Of a stretch of DNA of 64,000 bases, positions 42,503 through 49,434 are shown in pieces. Every line of letters starts with the position of its first letter. The stretch's first letter is position 1. The DNA comes from CADDZO01 sp035294145. Its GTDB lineage: Bacteria; Chloroflexota; Dormibacteria; Dormibacterales; Dormibacteraceae. The stretch spans positions 1 to 64,000 of the forward strand of contig DATGLL010000134.1 in assembly GCA_035294145.1 (NCBI GenBank), written 5' to 3'. A model generated the notes under the pieces. That model was not told the DNA's origin. It searched no databases and was given only the letters and a program-made list of their open reading frames with translations. Position numbers and translations under genes: made by a program.

Positions 42503-42898
42503 ATGATCGAGCTCACCGTTCGAGAACAGCAACGAGCGCGGTATTGGCATCGACGCAGCCGCGATCGCGTGACCCCACGCCGACTTCTTCGAGAATCCGA
42601 CGAGCTGATGTTCTGGCTCGAGGAGTGCCTGCTCCAGCGCCTGCGGATCGTGCCCGGATGGCTGATGCCTCGCCTGGTGCAGATCCTTGCCAGCGCCGGC
42701 GACGACCTCAGCCGCCGTGCTGGCTCGGAGCGCCGGCCAGCTGAGCTGATCGAGCTCCTGTACCAGGCTCAAGGCAGGCTGATGGAGGAATCGGTGCGCT
42801 CCCGACGTCCAGCTCGCATCGTCCCCCTCTTTCGATCGGGCTCGCCGAGGCCACGATCGAGCCAGCGGCGGTCCCCTCGTCAGGAGGCACAGCGGTAG
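42503..42898 (+). CDS. Hypothetical protein (131 aa)
   Basis: I do not recognise this protein. It is basic and predicted to be helical, with a central segment (DELMFWLEECLLQRLRIVPGWLMPRLVQILAS) that is amphipathic to moderately hydrophobic and a C-terminus rich in Arg and Ser. The start at ATG 42503 gives the most protein-like sequence; an upstream extension is Gly/Pro-rich and looks non-coding. Codon use is normal for the window. It stands alone between the Fe-S protein and the kinase. Confidence 0.5.
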   Translation: MIELTVREQQRARYWHRRSRDRVTPRRLLRESDELMFWLEECLLQRLRIVPGWLMPRLVQILASAGDDLSRRAGSERRPAELIELLYQAQGRLMEESVRSRRPARIVPLFRSGSPRPRSSQRRSPRQEAQR

Positions 42899-43115
42899 CC
42901 CTCTGCCCTGAGCCCGAGCGCCGCCCCGCCTTGACCGCCCGCCCACGGCGAGGCCCCAGTCCGTTCCGCTACGAGCAAAGAGGCCGCGACGGCCGTCATC
43001 CCGGTCTGCCCGGTGACGATGGGATCGAGCGGCCGAGCGGTCACCGCCAGGTTGGAGCGACCCTCCCTGGAGGTCGGGGGGCCAACGCAGCCGGCCAGCC
43101 CCGGCCCTGACATCG

Positions 43116-43979
43116 ATGCCCGGCCTTCTGGTCGCCGGCTCCATCGCGCTCGACTCGCTCCGGGGCGGGGAGATCCGTGAAGAGCTGGGGGGCTCCGCCC
43201 TCTACTTCGCCCTAGCCGCCTCCCGGCTGGTGCCGGTCGCCATGGTTGCCCCTGTAGGTCGGGATGCCGAGGCCCGGGTTCGCGCTCTGCTGGCTCGCCA
43301 TCCACGCATCGACACCACCAGGCTGGACGTCCTCGACGCGCCCACCTACCGCTGGTTCGCAGAGGCCCGCGAGGGACGGAACCTCGACCTCGGCAGCCAG
43401 GACTCGATCTACGACGCATGGCACCCCCGGCTCCCACGGAGCTTTCGGGGCTGGGCCTTCGTCGGGTCCATGCGCCCCGATCAGCAGCTGCGGATCGTCC
43501 GCGATCTGGTCGGCTGCAGGCTGCTCGCCGCCGACGCCATGTGCTCTTACGTCACCCAGGCTCCAGACCTGGTCCACCAGGTGCTGCGTCTGGTCGACTG
43601 GTACTTCTGCAACGACGAGGAGTTGACCGCACTGGGCGGCAGCGAGCCGGAGCGCTTCCGGGCCCGATGGGGCCTGGGGGGGTTGGTGGTCAAGCACGGG
43701 CCGGGCGGGGCGACCGCCTACACGGTCAGAGGGACGGTCCACGTGCCCAGCCGGGCCCGCCGGGTCGAGGACACGACCGGCGCCGGCGACGCGCTGGCAG
43801 CTGGGATGCTCGCTCACTGGATGCTGCACGGTGGAGCGCCCGACCGCTTACGGGAGGCGCTCGAGGTCGGCTCAGAGCTCGCCGCTCTCACCATCTCAGC
43901 CATCGGCCTACGAGCCCTCGACGGACCCGAGGCCGGCGGGGAGCGGGATCCAGGCCCGAGGTCCGGCGACGGCAGCTGA
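43116..43979 (+). CDS. PfkB/ribokinase-family sugar or nucleoside kinase
   Basis: The 287-residue protein has the ribokinase fold: an N-terminal AGSIALDSL, the GGSALYFALAASRL glycine motif, a lid region and the C-terminal PfkB signature DTTGAGDALAAGMLAHW with the catalytic Asp. It should phosphorylate a sugar, nucleoside or similar alcohol with ATP; the substrate is not identifiable. The nearby genes offer no pathway clue. Confidence 0.82.
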   Translation: MPGLLVAGSIALDSLRGGEIREELGGSALYFALAASRLVPVAMVAPVGRDAEARVRALLARHPRIDTTRLDVLDAPTYRWFAEAREGRNLDLGSQDSIYDAWHPRLPRSFRGWAFVGSMRPDQQLRIVRDLVGCRLLAADAMCSYVTQAPDLVHQVLRLVDWYFCNDEELTALGGSEPERFRARWGLGGLVVKHGPGGATAYTVRGTVHVPSRARRVEDTTGAGDALAAGMLAHWMLHGGAPDRLREALEVGSELAALTISAIGLRALDGPEAGGERDPGPRSGDGS

Positions 43980-44043
43980 GGCTCTCGCTCGGCCGTCACC
44001 CGTGGCGATGAGATGGAGGGAGAGGCTGGCCGAGCCAGCCGGC

Positions 44044-44049
44044 TACCCT
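44044..44049 (+). promoter_or_regulatory. -10 box deciding the mutY start
   Basis: TACCCT lies exactly 9 nt before GTG 44059. This supports GTG 44059 over the in-frame ATG 44008, which has neither a Shine-Dalgarno nor a -10 box. Confidence 0.5.
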
Positions 44050-44058
44050 TCATCGCCA

Positions 44059-44895
44059 GTGATCGCGCTGCAGCACGCCCTGCTCCAATGGGCACGGAAC
44101 GCTCATCGTGACCTGCCCTGGCGGCGCACCCGTGACCCTTGGGCGGTCCTCGTCTCCGAGGTCATGCTCCAGCAGACCCAGGTGGCCCGCGTCATCCCCC
44201 GGTACCGGGCCTTCTTGGCTCGCTTCCCGACCCCGGCCGCCTGCGCTGCGGCGCCCCCGGCAGAGGTCATCCGGCTCTGGGCCGGCTTGGGCTACAACCG
44301 CCGTGCCCTTGCTCTCCACGGTGCCGCTCGTGCCATCGTCGATCGTGGCGGGCACTTCCCTGACACTCTGGACGATCTGACCGCGCTCCCCGGCGTCGGT
44401 CCCTACACCGCCCGGGCGGTGCTGGCCTTCGCCTTCGAGCAGGACGTGGCCGTCCTCGACGCCAACGCGCAGCGCGCCCTCTCACGCGCTCTCGGCAAGG
44501 CCGTGACGCAGCAAGCGGCAGACGCGCTGGTGCCTCCCGGCCGGGGATGGGAGTGGAATCAAGGCGTGCTCGACCTCGGCGCCACGGTCTGTCGCCCCCG
44601 TCCCCGCTGCGACGCCTGCCCATTGGCCCAAGCCGGAGGGTGCGCATGGCGGGCCTCCGGCCTGAACTCACCCGACCCCTGGCCGCGCCCTCGCCCCCAA
44701 GCCCGCTTCGAAGGCTCCGACCGCCAGGGCCGTGGCCGGTTGGTCAGCGCCCTCCGCGATCGACACCTCACCTGGGACGAGGTCCCCTCCGCGGCCGGTT
44801 GGCCCGGGGATCCTCGCCGTGCCCTGGCGGTGGCACGCTCCTTGATCAAGGAGGGATTGGTGGTGGCCGAGGGCGAGCGGTTGCGCTTGCCCTGA
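44059..44895 (+). CDS. mutY: A/G-specific adenine DNA glycosylase
   Basis: The 278-residue MutY removes adenine opposite 8-oxoguanine. The catalytic Glu is in VSEVMLQQTQV, the helix-hairpin-helix is LPGVGPYTARAV and the catalytic Asp is in AVLDANAQRAL. The [4Fe-4S] cysteines are VCRPRPRCDACPLAQAGGC, with spacing C-x5-C-x2-C-x7-C instead of the usual C-x6-C-x2-C-x5-C. The MutT-like C-terminal 8-oxoG-recognition domain is missing or reduced to a short winged-helix-like tail (RLVSALRDRHLTWDEVPSA). The start is set by the -10 box at 44044; ATG 44008 is the alternative. Confidence 0.87.
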   Translation: MIALQHALLQWARNAHRDLPWRRTRDPWAVLVSEVMLQQTQVARVIPRYRAFLARFPTPAACAAAPPAEVIRLWAGLGYNRRALALHGAARAIVDRGGHFPDTLDDLTALPGVGPYTARAVLAFAFEQDVAVLDANAQRALSRALGKAVTQQAADALVPPGRGWEWNQGVLDLGATVCRPRPRCDACPLAQAGGCAWRASGLNSPDPWPRPRPQARFEGSDRQGRGRLVSALRDRHLTWDEVPSAAGWPGDPRRALAVARSLIKEGLVVAEGERLRLP

Positions 44896-44902
44896 AGGCA
44901 AC

Positions 44903-46180
44903 TCACACGGTTCGGGGCAGCTTCCGTTTCACGGAAGGGGGCAGGACGGCCTCCAGCACGTCGTCGACCGTCACCAGGCCCTGGATGCGGAACTCGTCGT
45001 CGACGACCGGGACGGCGAGCAGGTTGTACTTGGAGAGGACGGCCGCCACCTCCTGGGCGCTGTCCTCCGCGCTCACCGCGATCACGTCACGGACCATGAG
45101 ATCCTTGATCGGCCGGTCAGGCGGCGCCATGATCAGGTCGCGGAGGGAAAGGACGCCCTTCAGGCGGTCCTGAGGGTCGGTGACGAAGATCGAGTACACG
45201 GACTCTGCCTCCGGCTCCATGCGCCGCAGCTCGTCAATGCATTGCTGAGCAGTGAGCAGCTCAGGGACGGTCACGAACTGCGTCGTCATCAACCCCCCAG
45301 CGGTGTTCTCCTGGTACCCAAGCAGATCCTTGACCTCCGCAGCCTCGTCCTTCCGCATCAGCCCCAGGAGTTGGTCGGCGCGTTCTCGAGGCAGCTCGGT
45401 CAGGATGTCGGCAACCCCATCAGGAGGCATCTGGCCGAGGATCTGGCTGGCTCGACGCGGATCCATGTGCTCGATGACCGACACCTGGTCGGCCAGCTCC
45501 ATCTCCTCCAGGGTGTCCGCCGCCAGCTCGCCGCTGAGGGCAGCGAACACCGTCTGTCGCTCCCTCGCGCCCAGGCTCTCGACGATGTCGGCGATGTCGG
45601 CAGGATGCAACCTGGCGATGCGGCGGGCCGAGACCCGCAGCCGGACGGCATCGTCACCGGGCCCTCCCTGAGCCTCACTGGAGGGGGCCAGGGGACCAAC
45701 CGTCTCCCATGAGACGAGCGCCATGGGCAGGTCTCGGTGGAAGAGACGGGCCACCCACTTGGCCACCCCCTCCAGTCCTAGCCTGCGCAGCAGGCCCCGA
45801 ACGCCGATATCGGCACCCACCAGGAGCAGATCCCCCCCGCTCGTGACCAGCTGGAGGTCGTTCACCCTCACCACTCGCCGACCGTCGGTGTCGACCACCT
45901 GCTTGTCGAGCACGTCCCGTCCTAGCCAGATGTCCCGCTGATCGGCGGGGCGAGGACGCACCTCGTCCCGGCTCCCGCGCAGCACCACCTCCCGGCTGAC
46001 CGCAGCGAAGGTGCGTACCGCAGCCCATGGGATGACCTGCTGCCGGCGACGAGAGACGACAAGCCCAGTGACGACCGGGTAGGGCTCCCGGATCTGCGCG
46101 GTGAGATCGCGCACCGTGCCCGCCCGACGCTGGTGCACGTCGATCACCTCCGCCCCCAGGATTTCGGTCAGGAACAGCAA
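44903..46180 (-). CDS. Soluble MgtE-N / CBS / PRC-barrel protein
   Basis: The 425-residue protein has two PRC-barrel-like segments at the N-terminus (AEVIDVHQRRAGTVRDL, VDTDGRRVVRVNDLQL), then an MgtE N-terminal superhelical domain (RIARLHPADIADIVESLG, ILGQMPPDGVADILTELP) and a tandem CBS pair (LMTTQFVTVP, DLMVRDVIAVSAEDSAQEVA, VPVVDDEFRIQGLVTVDDVLE). The MgtE membrane domain is absent, so it cannot be a Mg channel itself. Such proteins are thought to sense Mg or nucleotides and regulate a partner transporter. TTG 46180 is the only sensible start. Its 3' end faces mutY with a 7-bp gap. Confidence 0.82.
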   Translation of the reverse strand: MLFLTEILGAEVIDVHQRRAGTVRDLTAQIREPYPVVTGLVVSRRRQQVIPWAAVRTFAAVSREVVLRGSRDEVRPRPADQRDIWLGRDVLDKQVVDTDGRRVVRVNDLQLVTSGGDLLLVGADIGVRGLLRRLGLEGVAKWVARLFHRDLPMALVSWETVGPLAPSSEAQGGPGDDAVRLRVSARRIARLHPADIADIVESLGARERQTVFAALSGELAADTLEEMELADQVSVIEHMDPRRASQILGQMPPDGVADILTELPRERADQLLGLMRKDEAAEVKDLLGYQENTAGGLMTTQFVTVPELLTAQQCIDELRRMEPEAESVYSIFVTDPQDRLKGVLSLRDLIMAPPDRPIKDLMVRDVIAVSAEDSAQEVAAVLSKYNLLAVPVVDDEFRIQGLVTVDDVLEAVLPPSVKRKLPRTV

Positions 46181-46442
46181 TCCGGCTCTCCGACGTGAGG
46201 CAGGCCCGCCCTAACCGTCCATGTCGACCGCTGCCTGCCAACGCGGTCGACACCCCCACGTCCCTGTCTCAGCACCGCAGGGACGATGCCTTGTGCAGCT
46301 CCCCAGCCCCCCTCAGGCAGGACCGAGGAGGCTCGGCGCGTGCCCCCACGCCTCAGATGGATATCGACTTCGGGCACCGCTTCGTAGCCTGGTATCGAGA
46401 GCCAGTCTAGCATCGGCTCGCATGTCCTCGGCGCGAACGTGG
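46181..46442. other. Divergent intergenic region
   Basis: I see no gene here. The right-hand border is the promoter of the DUF5679 gene; the minus-strand promoter of the MgtE-N protein must also lie here, but no clear boxes were found. Confidence 0.4.
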
Positions 46443-46471
46443 TTGAATTGGGCAAGATGGACCGATACAAT
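46443..46471 (+). promoter_or_regulatory. Sigma-70-type promoter of the DUF5679 gene
   Basis: TTGAAT (46443-46448) and TACAAT (46466-46471) are separated by 17 bp, the best classical -35/-10 pair in the window. The mRNA would have a leader of about 50 nt ending in GAGAGAGAGG before GTG 46530. Confidence 0.6.
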
Positions 46472-46529
46472 ACGGCCCGTTCGGCTGCGCTGATGGAAAA
46501 CTTGACAACTCGAGAGAGAGGTAATTGAC

Positions 46530-46679
46530 GTGGAAGGGTATTGCCTCAAGGACAAGAAGAAGGTCGAGATGAAGAACCCGACGCAGATCACCATGAAAAA
46601 CGGGAAGCCAGCCACAAAAGGTACCTGCCCGATCTGCGGCACGACCATCTACAAAATCGGCAAGGCCGCCAGTAGCTGA
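46530..46679 (+). CDS. DUF5679-family zinc-ribbon-like miniprotein (49 aa)
   Basis: The frame from GTG 46530 to TGA 46679 encodes a 49-residue basic protein that starts EGYCLKDKKKVEMKNP and ends KGTCPICGTTIYKIGK, the layout of DUF5679. GAGAGAGAGG is the ribosome-binding site. Family members usually have a CxxC knuckle at both ends; here the first reads CLKD, so one metal ligand is replaced by Asp while the second (CPIC) is intact. A nucleic-acid-binding zinc ribbon is the likely fold. A good promoter upstream and a terminator hairpin downstream frame the gene. Confidence 0.8.
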   Translation: MEGYCLKDKKKVEMKNPTQITMKNGKPATKGTCPICGTTIYKIGKAASS

Positions 46680-46713
46680 GTCAGGCGGCTAGCCGGTGCC
46701 GTCGCCCCGCTGG

Positions 46714-46745
46714 CGTGAGCGCCGAGCCGACCATTGGCGCTCACG
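46714..46745 (+). terminator. Terminator hairpin after the DUF5679 gene
   Basis: CGTGAGCGCC (46714-46723) pairs perfectly with GGCGCTCACG (46736-46745) around a 12-base loop, 34 bp after the stop. It could also serve the convergent trkA transcript. Confidence 0.65.
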
Positions 46746-46888
46746 TCACGCTGTGGGTTGGGCCGGAGAAGACGAGGCCATAGAGACGCCCAACCGGCCG
46801 GTGGATGTCCCATCCACACAGCAGGATGGGCGGCAGGGATAGGCCTGACCGTCGCGACGAGGGACAGGACGTCCGTCCCGGCAAGGGT

Positions 46889-47305
46889 CTAGGGGCGAAT
46901 CTCCTCACGGATCACCTTGGTCTCCAGGGCGTTGAGCAGGATCTCGGTGGCCGAGACAGCCTCATCCACACCCAGCGCTTTGAAGATCTCAACGTTGGCC
47001 GGGTTGTTCACGCGTGCGATCGTCAACGGCACGTTGAACTCCCGTTTGGCCAACTGCAAGGCGACCAGGTTATCCTCATCGTCTCCCGTGACGGCCAGGA
47101 CGGCGTCAGCGCGGTCGATCCCCGTCGTCTTCAAGAACGCCATCTCGTCGCCATCTCCGGTCATCACGATGCTGCCCAGTTGACTCTCGAGCCACTGCGC
47201 TCGGGTCGGATCCTTCTCCACCAGCGTGACCTCCTCTCCCCGCTCAAGCAGATCACGGGAGAGGAAGTAGCCAACCTTGCCTCCACCGATCACGATGACG
47301 TACAT
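46889..47305 (-). CDS. TrkA-type potassium uptake regulatory subunit (RCK_N only)
   Basis: The 138-residue cytosolic protein has a Rossmann NAD-binding RCK_N domain: VIVIGGGKVGYFLSRDLLERGEEVTLVEKD carries the glycine motif and the acidic end of strand 2. The RCK_C domain is missing. It follows a second TrkA-like gene without any gap (TAG directly followed by ATG), so the two subunits probably form one ring regulating a Trk/Ktr-type K channel, which is not in the window. Paired short TrkA subunits (CeoB/CeoC) are known from Actinomycetota. Confidence 0.85.
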   Translation of the reverse strand: MYVIVIGGGKVGYFLSRDLLERGEEVTLVEKDPTRAQWLESQLGSIVMTGDGDEMAFLKTTGIDRADAVLAVTGDDEDNLVALQLAKREFNVPLTIARVNNPANVEIFKALGVDEAVSATEILLNALETKVIREEIRP

Positions 47306-47731
47306 CTATCGACCGTCGTCTAGGATCATGCTACGGACCCTGGCTGCGCCCTCCGTGGTGGGACAGAAGACGCGCAACCCCAACTTCCGGTAGGCTTCGT
47401 CTCGGATGGGGTCGTAGATCCGGCACACCACCTTGGGAACCTTGAAGATGTGCTGGGCGATCTGCGCCGCCATGATGTTGCGGTTGTCCCCCTGGGTTAC
47501 GGCGACGAAGCAGTCGGCATCCTCGATCCCCGCCCGGCGCAGGACCTCCGCCTCGGTGCCGTCCCCGACCACGAAGTTGCCGCGGAAGTCCTTGTCGAAG
47601 ACGCCTCGAGTGGCGAAGCGATCGAAGGCTCCTGGGTCGCGGTCGATGATCGTGACCTCGTGGCCCTCGCGGTCCAGCGCCTGCGCCAGACGAGCTCCAA
47701 TCCGGCCACAGCCGACGATCAGGGTCTTCAC
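47306..47731 (-). CDS. TrkA-type potassium uptake regulatory subunit, first of a pair
   Basis: The 141-residue RCK_N protein begins KTLIVGCGRIGARLAQALDREGHEVTIIDRD and continues VVGDGTEAEVLRRAGIEDADCFVAVTQGDNRNIMAAQIA, the usual TrkA core. GTG 47731 is chosen: it starts the Rossmann strand, and TAGAAT lies 7 nt upstream. The longer open frame runs back into non-coding DNA. It is the first gene of the two-gene operon. Confidence 0.86.
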   Translation of the reverse strand: MKTLIVGCGRIGARLAQALDREGHEVTIIDRDPGAFDRFATRGVFDKDFRGNFVVGDGTEAEVLRRAGIEDADCFVAVTQGDNRNIMAAQIAQHIFKVPKVVCRIYDPIRDEAYRKLGLRVFCPTTEGAARVRSMILDDGR

Positions 47732-47738
47732 CCGAACA

Positions 47739-47744
47739 ATTCTA
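47739..47744 (-). promoter_or_regulatory. -10 box of the trkA pair
   Basis: On the minus strand TAGAAT lies 7 nt before GTG 47731, which would place the transcription start at or next to the start codon. Confidence 0.5.
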
Positions 47745-48194
47745 TGGGCGGCCGGGCGACAGATAAGGAAGGAAGAAGGAGCGGGAAGGGATGACGGAGA
47801 GGATCGCCCCGGTGGATCCCCTCCCACCCTTCTCGTCGGGCCGGAACCCAGGCTGGCTCAGGAAAGCCAGCCTGGGAACGGCCAAGGCTACCGGGGGGTG
47901 GGGCAGGCGCAGAGAAGGTCCCGAGAGGTGCGTGACCTCAGGCATGGAACGCACACCCGCGCAGCGGCCGGGGACGAGCCCTCAGCCGCCGCTCCAGCAT
48001 CACACGCGCGAGAGACGCCAACCCCTGGGTCGGCGGACGATGGCAGGGTCGGGGTCGGGAAGGCCGCACGGCACAATGGAGCAGGAGATGGCCCGCCGGC
48101 CCGCGGCCGGCTGGGGCGAGACCAGGGAGGCCTGGGATCGTCGCGGGGTAGCTTCCCAGGCCCACCACGACCTCGTCGGTTCGCTTGCGCTTGA
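47745..48194. other. Divergent intergenic region with a strong hairpin
   Basis: These 450 bases contain no supported gene. Their main feature is a perfect 12-bp inverted repeat, CCCAGGCTGGCT at 47847-47858 and its complement at 47865-47876, with a six-base loop. It lies upstream of both neighbouring genes, where a terminator would have no obvious transcript to end. Confidence 0.45.
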
Positions 48195-48200
48195 TAGGAT
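48195..48200 (+). promoter_or_regulatory. -10 box for leaderless membrane-protein gene
   Basis: TAGGAT lies exactly 9 nt before GTG 48210. Confidence 0.5.
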
Positions 48201-48209
48201 GGGCGCACC

Positions 48210-48398
48210 GTGCGCTTCCCCTTCACCTTCATGGGGATCCTGTGCTTGGCCCTCGGCCTCTGGATCATGATCTTCCTCATGGTCCGCGGACCCGATGGCC
48301 CCGTGAGCGGCGGCATCGAGGTGGCGATGGCGTTCGTGCTGATCGCCTTCGGCTCCTGGGTGGTCTGGCGCAGGATCACAGGACGTGAGTCCAACTGA
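48210..48398 (+). CDS. Small two-helix membrane protein (62 aa)
   Basis: The protein has two hydrophobic segments, FTFMGILCLALGLWIMIFLMV and IEVAMAFVLIAFGSWVVW, joined by a short GPDGPVSGG turn, and a charged C-terminus (RRITGRESN). I do not recognise a family. The gene overlaps the next gene, a universal stress protein, by one base, so they are co-transcribed and the pair may act together. A -10 box 9 nt upstream of the GTG supports this start. Confidence 0.65.
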   Translation: MRFPFTFMGILCLALGLWIMIFLMVRGPDGPVSGGIEVAMAFVLIAFGSWVVWRRITGRESN

Positions 48399-48847
48399 TG
48401 GTGGCAACCGGGCTGCGGATCCTGGTGGCCGTCGGTGGCCATCGGGTCGACGAGGAGACCGTGCGCCTGGCTTGTCGCCTGGCCCGCTCACGCCGCAACG
48501 GCAAGGATCAGGCCACCATCTACGCCGTGCACGTGGTGGAGGTGAACCGTTCCCTGCCTCTGAGCGCCCCGGTGGAGAGTCAGGTCGAGGAGGGCGAGCG
48601 CATCCTCGACGCCGCCGAGCAGGTTGCGGCCGAGTTCCAGCTTGAGATCGAGACGGAGATCGTGCAGGCTCGCGAAACCGGCCCTGCCATCGTTGGGGAG
48701 GCCGACGAATGGCACGCCGACGTGATCGTGATGGGCCTCCCCTACAAGCGTCGATTCGGTGAGTTCAACCTGGGAAAGACCGTGCCATACGTCCTGAAGA
48801 ACGCGCCCTGCCGGGTGGTGCTCCTCCGCGAGCGGCTTGAGGCCTAG
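48398..48847 (+). CDS. Universal stress protein (UspA family)
   Basis: The 149-residue single-domain Usp has RILVAVGGHRVDEETVRLACRLA at the N-terminus, IYAVHVVEV, and the C-terminal GEADEWHADVIVMGLPYKRR ... VPYVLKNAPCRVVLL. The usual ATP-binding Gly motif G-x2-G-x9-G-S/T is only partly preserved (GLPYKRRFGEFNLGKT), so ATP binding is uncertain. It is the second gene of a two-gene unit with a small membrane protein. Confidence 0.82.
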   Translation: MVATGLRILVAVGGHRVDEETVRLACRLARSRRNGKDQATIYAVHVVEVNRSLPLSAPVESQVEEGERILDAAEQVAAEFQLEIETEIVQARETGPAIVGEADEWHADVIVMGLPYKRRFGEFNLGKTVPYVLKNAPCRVVLLRERLEA

Positions 48848-49121
48848 ACCAGCCCGGAGGCTTGAGGCCATCGGGGTGGCTGGGCATCGGGCCTCACGAC
48901 GGGCAGAATCATGCCCCCCTCCCTCCGTCCCCTCAAGGGTCAGCTCGTCGGGCCGGTGTCTCCAAAGCATCCCGGTCCGGCCAGGGGAGATGAAGCGACG
49001 CCAGGCAACCTGGAGGTGAACTCTGAGATGGCCATCGCCACGGAGTGGAACGCTCGCCCCTCACTGGGGGCTCACCGCTAGCGCGGGGAGACGCGACGGC
49101 CCCGATCGATGCCGTCATGGC

Positions 49122-49430
49122 CTAGCCCCTTCGGCCAGCCCTCGGCCGCCGGCGCCAGCACCAGCGCAGAAACTCGGACACCAAGGGATGCCGCAGCCAT
49201 CGATGCGCCCGACGCCATGGCAGCAGCGCCCCCTGGGTCTCGGCCCACCTGACCTGTAGATGCCGGACCACGTCCTCAACCTCCGCCTTCCCGGACCTTG
49301 CCGTCGCCACCAACCCTAGAGCACGTCGATGGGTGCGACGTGCAGCCGGCACCACCGTCACCAAGCTGGCGAAGACCGTCACGGCCCCTAGGGCCACCGC
49401 CGCCCGCGCGAACCAAATGGTCAGGTCCAT
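49122..49430 (-). CDS. Small membrane-anchored protein downstream of gyrA
   Basis: The 102-residue protein begins with a 20-residue hydrophobic helix (IWFARAAVALGAVTVFASLVTVV), followed by a basic cytoplasmic helical region (RTHRRALGLVATARSGKAEVEDVVRHLQ) and a very Arg-rich C-terminus. I do not recognise a family. It starts 4 bp after the gyrA stop and is probably the last gene of the gyrB-plsX-fabF-gyrA unit. Confidence 0.5.
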   Translation of the reverse strand: MDLTIWFARAAVALGAVTVFASLVTVVPAARRTHRRALGLVATARSGKAEVEDVVRHLQVRWAETQGALLPWRRAHRWLRHPLVSEFLRWCWRRRPRAGRRG

Positions 49431-49434
49431 GGCC

